A program made the translations under genes and the position numbers. A stretch of DNA of 7,259 bases from Nanohaloarchaea archaeon PL-Br10_U2g5 (GTDB taxonomy: Archaea; Halobacteriota; Halobacteria; Halobacteriales; Haloferacaceae): NCBI GenBank assembly GCA_001564205.1, contig LKMY01000081.1, positions 1 to 7,259 on the forward strand. The letters run 5' to 3'. The notes below the pieces were generated by a model. It made no database searches and was not told the DNA's origin. It saw nothing but the letters and a program-made list of their open reading frames with translations. Shown here in pieces: positions 1 to 5,221 of this stretch (position 1 is the first letter of the stretch; each line of letters starts with the position of its first letter).

Positions 1-563
1 CGCTTCTCGACGGTGACGCCGAGCAGCTTGACGCGGACCTCGCCATCATCGGCCTCGGTGTAGCCGTCACCGAAGACGAACTCGATTTCGCCGTTGTCCT
101 GCGGGCGGAAGAGGACCGGCGAGCGGAGAACCTTTTGGCGGTCAACCGGCGTATCTCCCGACTCTTCGAGGCCCTGTACGTGTGCGCGTTCGAAGACCTG
201 ACCGTCCGAGCCGCGGAACTGGATAACGTCTACGAGGTCGCCGCCTTCGACAACCTCGAAGCCGTAGATCGCCAGAACGCGGTCGTCCATCTTCCCGGTG
301 TCAGAGTCGATCTCGTAGACGATAACCGAGTCACCAGCGTCCAGATCATCATCGGGCGTCTGGACGAACATCGGCTCGTCGCCCGTGAAGGCGGTCTCGC
401 CGGTCGTATCGAAGTCGATGTCGGGGAGGATGTCGCGGCTGATCGGGTTCGAGATGGAACCCTGCGCGGCGTTGATTGCTTCGCGGGTCGACGCGTTCTG
501 TCGGTCCTCGATGATACCTTCGTACACGAAGTCGAAGGTTCCTGCGGTTTCGGAATTTGCCAT
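1..563 (-). CDS. Acidic beta-rich protein, possible virion structural protein (partial, 3' end outside window)
   Basis: The reverse strand is open from an ATG at 563-561 to the window edge, giving 187 residues with no stop. The protein starts MANSETAGTFDFVYEG and is extremely acidic with few lysines, typical of haloarchaeal proteins. It has no signal peptide or membrane segment. Residues about 76-187 alternate hydrophobic strands and polar turns (SVIVYEID, VLAIYGFEV, VDVIQFRG, PVLFRPQDNGEIEFVFG, VRVKLLGVTVEK), suggesting a beta-sandwich or jelly-roll domain. The N-terminal 60 residues look more extended and polar. I recognise no family. A capsid, decoration or other virion protein is an inference from the fold-like pattern, acidity and viral neighbours. 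The start is supported by a TATA-like element 30 bases upstream. The long plus-strand reading frame over this region is its antisense shadow. Confidence is high that it is coding and low for function. Confidence 0.75.
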   Translation of the reverse strand, partial: MANSETAGTFDFVYEGIIEDRQNASTREAINAAQGSISNPISRDILPDIDFDTTGETAFTGDEPMFVQTPDDDLDAGDSVIVYEIDSDTGKMDDRVLAIYGFEVVEGGDLVDVIQFRGSDGQVFERAHVQGLEESGDTPVDRQKVLRSPVLFRPQDNGEIEFVFGDGYTEADDGEVRVKLLGVTVEK

Positions 564-590
564 GCGAATACACATCCTCACGATAACCAC

Positions 591-596
591 TTAAAG
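591..596 (-). promoter_or_regulatory. TATA-like element for the left-edge minus-strand gene
   Basis: Read on the minus strand this is CTTTAA, centred about 30 bases upstream of the ATG at 563. That spacing predicts a transcript starting a few bases before the start codon, as is common in haloarchaea. A GAGG sequence also lies about 10 bases before the ATG and could act as a weak ribosome binding site if transcription starts further upstream. Confidence 0.45.
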
Positions 597-635
597 CCTG
601 TGTGCAGGGTGTCCTATCGTGGACGTGTCAGTCGC

Positions 636-657
636 GGGTGGGGCTTATGGGCGTGGG
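636..657 (+). other. Putative G-quadruplex motif in divergent intergenic region
   Basis: Four guanine runs (636-638, 640-643, 649-651, 655-657) are separated by loops of 1, 5 and 3 bases, which fits the standard G3+N1-7 pattern. The motif ends 16 bases before the chosen ATG of the JAMM-like gene, on its non-template strand, and its central loop carries the only TATA-like bases (CTTAT, 644-648) at promoter distance from that ATG. Whether it folds is unknown. Confidence 0.4.
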
Positions 658-673
658 CGTGGTACCGGAGCGT

Positions 674-1471
674 ATGGAAGTCGACCCCAGAGTTGAGCGC
701 GACCCCGCGGCAGACAGGCTCGCGGGGCAGATGATGGAACGTGACGACATCATGCGGACCATCGTGAGCGAGACGATCGAGTCCGCCGCGAACGGCGACA
801 TCCGCGAAGCCGGCCGGACAAAGTGTCCCGAAGGAGGTGGTATCCGCGGGCCTCTCCGGCGGTTCGAGCGCGCGATTGACCTCGCCTCGTGCCCGCTGGA
901 GAAGGGCGGGACGTGGCACACCCACGTCACACCCGACGAGATACAGAACCCGGTGAACAGCCTCCCAGACATGGCAAACGTGATCTACGGCCTGACGGGA
1001 GTGAGCATCGTCGTCGGAACCGACACGGCCGACGTGTTCGTTGCCCCAGACGACATGGAAGCCGGACAGCGCCTCTTTGAGAACGCGCTTGGGATCGAGA
1101 TGGACGGGCCACGTGACCTGACAAAGGCGATCCGTGACGGGCGTATTCAGCCGGCAGAAGGACGCCGCCGCGTCCGAGACTCCCTGAGTGAGCTTCTGGA
1201 TACTCGCACCACCGGATACGCTGACCTCGCCGAAGGAATCGGGCGCGTGGAGGCTCACAACTGGGCTGCTCCGTTTGGCTCCGGCCGCTCGGAAGCGTTC
1301 TCAGGCAACCGCGCAGCAGTACCAGCCATGAGTACCGAGGCGTTCGAGGACGCCGCTGACGGTGTAGAGAGTCAGATAGAGAACTTCGGCCTCGGGCATA
1401 TGGTTGTCTCAACCGCAGTGGGGACGGTCGTGGGTGGACTCGTGAACAGAGTGGTCTTCGGAGACGACTAA
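674..1471 (+). CDS. JAMM/MPN-like putative metalloprotease with C-terminal hydrophobic segment
   Basis: The protein has 265 residues from ATG 674 to TAA 1469-1471. Residues 79-99 contain W-H82-T-H84, then 11 residues, then S96-L-P-D99, resembling the zinc-binding H-x-H...S-x-x-D signature of JAMM/MPN domains. It is followed by a hydrophobic strand (GVSIVVGTDTADVFVAP, 109-125), as expected after that motif. The usual spacing between the second His and the Ser is about seven residues, so this version is longer. A catalytic glutamate should lie upstream; E33, E36 and E45 are candidates. Residues about 239-262 form a glycine-rich hydrophobic stretch with a G-x-x-x-G pattern, a possible membrane anchor ending in a short FGDD tail. 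In-frame ATGs at 602 and 647 are possible, but the added residues are not halophile-like and 674 lies 28 bases after a CTTAT element. The gene faces the recombinase and diverges from the left-edge gene. It could be a virion maturation protease, an isopeptidase-like enzyme, or a structural protein with a degenerate JAMM fold. Coding is likely and function tentative. Confidence 0.7.
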   Translation: MEVDPRVERDPAADRLAGQMMERDDIMRTIVSETIESAANGDIREAGRTKCPEGGGIRGPLRRFERAIDLASCPLEKGGTWHTHVTPDEIQNPVNSLPDMANVIYGLTGVSIVVGTDTADVFVAPDDMEAGQRLFENALGIEMDGPRDLTKAIRDGRIQPAEGRRRVRDSLSELLDTRTTGYADLAEGIGRVEAHNWAAPFGSGRSEAFSGNRAAVPAMSTEAFEDAADGVESQIENFGLGHMVVSTAVGTVVGGLVNRVVFGDD

Positions 1472-2343
1472 TCACCAGCCCACGAGGGAACATCCACGTC
1501 GACGTGGCGGGCGTACCTCGCTGTCGTCGCTGGTGACTTGTGGCGCGCGCGGCGGTAGACAGACCCGAAATCGACACCCGCTTCTAACTGGTGTAGTATA
1601 GGCGTGTGACGGCCGAAAGCGTGGCTCCCCTCTGGGACATGGTAGTCGATAGCGTGCTTACTCCACGCCCCCTTCGTCCACGAGTCGCCGTATGTGTTCG
1701 TGAACAGCTTTCCGCTGCCGGATTCAGCAGTCGAGAGGTAGTCTTCAACCCGCTCCATCGTGTCGTCGCTGAGGACGATTACGGAGTCGCGGGACCCCTT
1801 CGAAGCCGTCACGCTCAATTCGCCACTTTCGCGGTCGAGATCAGACATAGTTAGACGGACCAACTCGGACGCCCGTAGCACAGCGTCATATGAGACCGCC
1901 AGCGCCGCCGCACAGCCGTCGCAGTTACAGGACGACCCAGCGGACGTAACGATGTCCCGAACGCGCTCTCGGCTTAGATACGTCGGCGAGAACGGCTCCT
2001 CCTCGCCACGCACTATATCTCCCGGCTGCTCGGGTATCTCCACGTCGTACTGCCGACGAACCCACATCTTCACCGCGGAGATCGCCTGATTGCGCGACGA
2101 ATACGAGTAGCTCATGGGCGCGGGGCGTCCGGTGTCGTTCTCCCACGGGTAGACAGCTTGTGCCGGATCCTCCAGCATGGTGTCGAAGTCCTCTAAGTCC
2201 CGCAGAGATGGTGTTCCGCCGGTAAACCAGTCCTCGAACCGTTCTATCCAGAGCTTGTACGCGGTGAACGTGTCTTCTCCGATGGAGCGGCCCACCACCC
2301 GCTTGCGGAACTGGTCCATATCAGCCTCAGCTATTGCTTCCAT
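1468..2343 (-). CDS. Tyrosine recombinase / integrase
   Basis: The protein has 291 residues from ATG 2343-2341 to TAG 1470-1468. Residues 1-105 form a helical N-terminal core-binding (SAM-like) domain. The catalytic domain follows: R157 in AVLRASELVRL (box I), K182 in the beta-hairpin TASKGSRDSVIVL, H241 and R245 in SHAFGRHTPI (box II), H268 in RARHKSPATT, and the nucleophile Y277 in TTARYARH. These residues cut and rejoin DNA through a 3'-phosphotyrosine link, for integration, excision or resolution. Two features are unusual: box II reads H-x-x-x-R instead of H-x-x-R, and a C139-x-C141-x2-C144 cluster sits just before box I. The stop overlaps that of the JAMM-like gene by 4 bases. The start is supported by a TATA-like element 23 bases upstream. 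No tRNA gene or clear attachment site is visible nearby. The family call is firm; the integrated or excised partner site is unknown. Confidence 0.92.
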   Translation of the reverse strand: MEAIAEADMDQFRKRVVGRSIGEDTFTAYKLWIERFEDWFTGGTPSLRDLEDFDTMLEDPAQAVYPWENDTGRPAPMSYSYSSRNQAISAVKMWVRRQYDVEIPEQPGDIVRGEEEPFSPTYLSRERVRDIVTSAGSSCNCDGCAAALAVSYDAVLRASELVRLTMSDLDRESGELSVTASKGSRDSVIVLSDDTMERVEDYLSTAESGSGKLFTNTYGDSWTKGAWSKHAIDYHVPEGSHAFGRHTPILHQLEAGVDFGSVYRRARHKSPATTARYARHVDVDVPSWAGD

Positions 2344-2361
2344 GCTTGTCCATCAACCGCC

Positions 2362-2370
2362 AATACTATT
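2362..2370. promoter_or_regulatory. Symmetric TATA-like element of a divergent promoter
   Basis: The sequence AATACTATT is an inverted repeat around a central C and is the only AT-rich stretch in the 54 bases between two divergent start codons. Its centre (2366) lies 32 bases before ATG 2398 on the plus strand and 23 bases before ATG 2343 on the minus strand. Both spacings fit archaeal promoters making leaderless or nearly leaderless mRNAs, so it probably serves both genes. Confidence 0.5.
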
Positions 2371-2397
2371 ACATCTGGCGCATTAGACCCTCACGTC

Positions 2398-2772
2398 ATG
2401 TCTGACACAGGAGATGTCAGTCAGGTCCGAGAGATGGACCCGGCCGACATGATGAAAGAAGAGCTACTCACCGAGATTGGACGGATCGTCGGGTTCCGTG
2501 GGTTCTCGCGGACGCAACTACGGAAGCAAGACCTCAACAGCGTCCACTGGTACCTCACGGGCAGCGTTGTGGCTCGGTGGATGAAGTTTCAGACAGAGAA
2601 GTCGCCGTCGTATATGCTGCTCCGACGCGCAGTAGCCGACGCGCTGGAGTTGGAGTTTCGGGAGATCCGAGACGGGACGCGCCCGTTCCGTGTCGGGGAG
2701 CTTCAGGAGATCGTGGAGGCGCTGCGCGAGCAGGACGACCTCCGGCAACACTCGCACACGGACGATAAATGA
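2398..2772 (+). CDS. Hypothetical helical protein co-transcribed with methyltransferase
   Basis: This 124-residue protein is not one I recognise. It starts at ATG 2398, about 32 bases after the shared TATA-like element, and ends in TGA 2770-2772. It has an acidic N-terminus, then a mixed-charge, mostly helical body with a basic, aromatic stretch (GFRGFSRTQLRKQDLNSVHWYLTG, residues about 32-55, and ARWMKF, 59-64) that could contact nucleic acid. Two segments resemble each other loosely: KEELLTEIGRI (20-30) and VGELQEIVEAL (99-109), each near a GF/PF pair. They recall short SAP or LEM-type helical motifs, but the match is too weak to assign. There is no signal peptide, membrane segment or cysteine. 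The 4-base ATGA overlap with the methyltransferase indicates translational coupling, so a role alongside DNA modification is an inference from context. Confidence 0.8.
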   Translation: MSDTGDVSQVREMDPADMMKEELLTEIGRIVGFRGFSRTQLRKQDLNSVHWYLTGSVVARWMKFQTEKSPSYMLLRRAVADALELEFREIRDGTRPFRVGELQEIVEALREQDDLRQHSHTDDK

Positions 2773-3278
2773 GCCAGCGTCAGCAGTCCAAGACCGATAA
2801 GGACAATTGGCAGACCCCGGAACGAGTCCTCGAACGGATACAGGCGACGGACCCGATCGACATGGACCCGTGTGCCGGCGAGGGGACTGAGATCGGTGAC
2901 ATCAACATCTCACCGCCGCAGGACGGCCTCTCATACGACTGGGAGGGGACCGTGTTCTGCAACCCTCCGTACAGCGATAAAACAGCGTGGCTGGATAAAG
3001 CAGCCGCGGAGTACCAGAAGAACACAGTCGACAGGGTGTACGTGCTGATACCTGACAGCACAGACGTTATCTCGTGGTGGCACGGGGTGATAGCGAAGCA
3101 CTGCCGGTGGACCGTATTCTTCCACGGGCGGGTGAAGTACATCGACCCTGACACTGGAGAGCAAGTCGGAAGCCCGCCTCACGGATCGGCGCTCGCTATA
3201 TTCGGTGAACCACCAGAAGAGACGCTGAAGGCGTTGAAGGAAGAGGGAGACGTGGTGAAGAGGCCACGCTTCCTCTGA
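2769..3278 (+). CDS. Phage-type DNA N6-adenine methyltransferase (Dam family, Pfam Dam-like)
   Basis: The protein has 169 residues from ATG 2769 to TGA 3276-3278. It carries the signatures of the small phage N6-adenine methyltransferase family: W14-x-T16-P17 near the N-terminus, DMDPCAGEG (31-39) in place of the AdoMet-binding region, the catalytic FCNPPYS (63-69; N-P-P-Y motif IV), W74-L-D-K-A, VLIPDSTDVISWW (92-104), FFHGRVKYID (117-126) and GSPPHGSALAIFG (134-146). Members transfer a methyl group from AdoMet to the N6 of adenine, and the length is normal for the family. It overlaps the preceding gene as ATGA with no clear ribosome binding site, so it is probably read by reinitiation. No restriction nuclease lies next to it, so it looks like an orphan enzyme that may protect viral DNA from host restriction. 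The recognition sequence cannot be read from the gene. Confidence 0.92.
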   Translation: MSQRQQSKTDKDNWQTPERVLERIQATDPIDMDPCAGEGTEIGDINISPPQDGLSYDWEGTVFCNPPYSDKTAWLDKAAAEYQKNTVDRVYVLIPDSTDVISWWHGVIAKHCRWTVFFHGRVKYIDPDTGEQVGSPPHGSALAIFGEPPEETLKALKEEGDVVKRPRFL

Positions 3279-3290
3279 AACACTACGAAC

Positions 3291-3296
3291 CCTTTT
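3291..3296 (+). terminator. Possible T-run terminator after methyltransferase
   Basis: The sequence CCTTTT begins 13 bases after the methyltransferase stop codon. Archaeal RNA polymerase often stops at short T-runs after GC-rich DNA, but four Ts is at the low end and no strong stem precedes it, so the call is weak. Confidence 0.2.
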
Positions 3297-3373
3297 GACA
3301 GCGGTTTATCGGAACCAACGAAACGACCGGGCACAGGAGAGACCCGGCCGGGAACGAACACCACGACGTACTC

Positions 3374-3436
3374 ATGCCGAAGATCGACTTGATGGTCACG
3401 GACGATACGTCCCTCTCGGGACATGAGAGTGTTTGA
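3374..3436 (+). CDS. Possible 20-codon ORF (doubtful)
   Basis: An ATG at 3374 opens a 20-residue frame, MPKIDLMVTDDTSLSGHESV, ending in TGA 3434-3436, directly before the hairpin at 3437. Its codons mostly end in G or C like the real genes, and the frame stays open back to 3299 without another start codon. A TATA-like GTTTAT at 3304-3309 lies far upstream, and no ribosome binding site is visible. It may be a microprotein, the remnant of a longer gene, or chance. Confidence 0.2.
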   Translation: MPKIDLMVTDDTSLSGHESV

Positions 3437-3494
3437 CGTAGCCCCTAATAATCGTTGGGGCTACGCAGTCGACGGCAAGAACGGGTCCACGTAG
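3423..3494 (+). pseudogene. Mini-ORF resembling the start of a RuvC/RNase H-like nuclease (remnant?)
   Basis: This frame encodes 23 residues, MRVFDVAPNNRWGYAVDGK followed by NGST and a stop (TAG 3492-3494). The pattern hydrophobic-F-D-x-A-P...W-G-Y-A-V resembles the first strand and turn of RuvC-like resolvases, in which an early Asp is catalytic and a G-Y/W-A-V segment follows. It then runs antisense into the 3' end of the helicase gene. It could be the left end of a lost gene cut at a recombination junction, or a chance match over a short length. Confidence 0.2.
3437..3465. terminator. Perfect 9-bp hairpin at the helicase stop codon (possible bidirectional terminator)
   Basis: CGTAGCCCC (3437-3445) and GGGGCTACG (3457-3465) are perfect inverted copies around an 11-base AT-rich centre (3446-3456). 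The minus-strand helicase stop codon (3463-3461) lies inside the right arm, and the 20-codon plus-strand ORF stops immediately before the left arm. The position between converging transcripts suggests a bidirectional terminator. No T-run follows on either side, so an mRNA 3'-end stabiliser or a recombinase site (short arms around an AT-rich spacer) is an alternative. Confidence 0.4.
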
Positions 3495-5221
3495 TCGAAC
3501 TGATCGCGGAAGACGAGGAGATTCTCAGCAGCCCGCGTACAGCCAACGTACCAGACACGGCTCTCAGCCTGCCGTTCACGCGGGTCGCCGCTGATATTCC
3601 GCTGGACCGCTCCCGGGATACCATCGTACAGAGCCACCGTGTCAGCCTCCTTCCCCTTCGAGGCATGGATGGTCAACACGTCGGGAACAGGAGCCGTGTC
3701 GATCACCGGGTACGGGCGGTCGTTGCGAGACAGAGCCGCACGTAGCGTGTCCTTCGCTCCGTAGGAGAGCAAGTGGTCGACAGAATCCGACCCGTTGGTC
3801 ATATCATCCCAAAAAGACGGCTCGACGCGTGTGAGGAGGTCTGTGCCGGATACGCTATCAGCGCCCTTCGTGAACGACCGCACTGACTTCTTTGTGGTGG
3901 AGAAGTACCCGGCGGGCGTTTTGTCGATAAGCACACGAGCCTCTGACGGCTCCATAGAGACGTTTTCTGGGAGACGGAACCCATACTCCACCTCATCCTG
4001 CCTAAAGCGCGCCATGCCCGTCTGACCGGTCTTAGGATTGACGTTATCCATCGGCCGGGCGTTCCGTATCTTTTGGAGCGCGTTGTAGAGACCCAGAAGC
4101 GTCTTCGAGTTATTCCACCCGCCGATACCATCCTGTGACCGGAAGATGATACCACGCTCGCGTAGCTGCTGTGCTATGTCGTGTAGCTGCGACTGCGTGC
4201 GGGCGAGGAACATGACCGACTCCTCTCCGTACACGTCGAGGACGCGGTGAGGGTCGTCGTCCACAGCGCGAACGTCCCCACCAGCCGCGTCAGGCTCTAT
4301 ACTCGGGGGATCGTGTTCAATCACGGAGCGGGAGTAGTTCCAGATGTTCGACGGGACGCGGTACGTCCGATCGAGCAGCACCTCGGGAAGGTCCAGATCG
4401 GTGAAGAACGACGGGTCCGCACCTTTGTACGAGTAGATGGCCTGAAGCGGGTCCCCACCCACGATCACCGTCTCGAAGTCGTCCATCCAGCCCTCGCAGA
4501 TGGACGCCATAATGGGCGTCATATCGTGGTACTCGTCTACGATCAGGATGTCTCCCCGCGGCCGGAGACCGCGCTGGTCAACCTCGCGGAGCATCCCAGC
4601 GAAATCACGTAGCGGCTTCCCATCCTCGTTCCCGTCCTGCTTGTACTGCGTCCACGCGTCGTCAAACTCCTCGAACGAGGGCGGCGAAATCGCCTTATCG
4701 CGGATCTCTTTGAAGTTCGGGGCGCGGGTGAACGAGTGCTGCTTATTCTCCACACACCAGTCGTAGGCGTCGAACAGCATCGTCCCGATCGGGTCGCTCT
4801 GACTGGGGTTGTCGTCCCACTCAGCGCCCCGACCGTCGAACTTCGCGTGATACTCCGAGAGCATGAAATCGCGGCGGTGCTTATTCTCCACGACCACAGC
4901 ATCCGACGTAATCCGGTTGCACACACCGTGGAGCGTCCCGAAGTGACGCGTGTCGTGCTTCCACGGCTTCTCGGCCTCCTCTTCGTCTATGTGCCCGCGC
5001 TCGTGGAGGCGGCGGAGAAACTCCGCAGCCATCTCCTTCCGGTACGTGACGAACACGATGTCACGCGGCGTGTAGTCGCCGTCGAGAAGCGACGTGAGCC
5101 GCTCCAGCAGTTGCGTCGTCTTCCCGGTCCCCGGCGGCCCGTTGAGCTTGAGAGACACCTCCGGCGGGTACTCGTCGCCTCCCTTCAGCGTGATCTCGTC
5201 TCCGTCAGATCCCTCAGTCAT
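3461..5221 (-). CDS. UvrD/Rep-like superfamily 1A DNA helicase
   Basis: The protein has 586 residues from ATG 5221-5219 to TAG 3463-3461 and shows the ordered SF1 helicase motifs: Walker A LNGPPGTGKTT (26-36), motif Ia DIVFVTYRKEMAAEF (54-68), GTLHGVC (95-101), Walker B ILIVDEYHDM (225-234), motif III GDPLQAIYSYKGA (256-268), motif IV region LLDRTYRVPSNIWNY (282-296), MFLARTQSQ (337-345), motif V VLTIHASKGKEADTVAL (515-531) and motif VI RVWYVGCTRAAENLLVF (555-571). UvrD-like enzymes use ATP to move 3' to 5' and unwind DNA in repair, recombination or replication. It is shorter than cellular UvrD (about 720 residues), so the accessory subdomains must be reduced, and it ends only 15 residues after motif VI. 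Its start codon overlaps the primase stop as ATGA, so the two are translationally coupled and probably act in the same process. Its stop lies in a hairpin. Alternatives within SF1 (RecB- or AddA-like) lack support because no nuclease domain is present. Confidence 0.95.
   Translation of the reverse strand: MTEGSDGDEITLKGGDEYPPEVSLKLNGPPGTGKTTQLLERLTSLLDGDYTPRDIVFVTYRKEMAAEFLRRLHERGHIDEEEAEKPWKHDTRHFGTLHGVCNRITSDAVVVENKHRRDFMLSEYHAKFDGRGAEWDDNPSQSDPIGTMLFDAYDWCVENKQHSFTRAPNFKEIRDKAISPPSFEEFDDAWTQYKQDGNEDGKPLRDFAGMLREVDQRGLRPRGDILIVDEYHDMTPIMASICEGWMDDFETVIVGGDPLQAIYSYKGADPSFFTDLDLPEVLLDRTYRVPSNIWNYSRSVIEHDPPSIEPDAAGGDVRAVDDDPHRVLDVYGEESVMFLARTQSQLHDIAQQLRERGIIFRSQDGIGGWNNSKTLLGLYNALQKIRNARPMDNVNPKTGQTGMARFRQDEVEYGFRLPENVSMEPSEARVLIDKTPAGYFSTTKKSVRSFTKGADSVSGTDLLTRVEPSFWDDMTNGSDSVDHLLSYGAKDTLRAALSRNDRPYPVIDTAPVPDVLTIHASKGKEADTVALYDGIPGAVQRNISGDPRERQAESRVWYVGCTRAAENLLVFRDQFDYVDPFLPSTA

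Noticed and set aside
602..673. Longer start for the JAMM-like gene at ATG 602 or 647
   Set aside because: The extra residues are unlike halophilic coding sequence and overlap the G-rich intergenic motif. ATG 674 has a TATA-like element at leaderless distance, though 647 is not excluded.
135..734. 199-codon plus-strand frame over the left-edge gene
   Set aside because: It is the antisense of the minus-strand acidic protein, which has halophile-like composition and a promoter; the plus-strand product is Arg- and Val-rich with no recognisable motifs.
614..1258. 214-codon minus-strand frame opposite the JAMM-like gene
   Set aside because: His- and Arg-rich antisense shadow with no motif; the plus-strand product has the JAMM-like signature and acidic composition.
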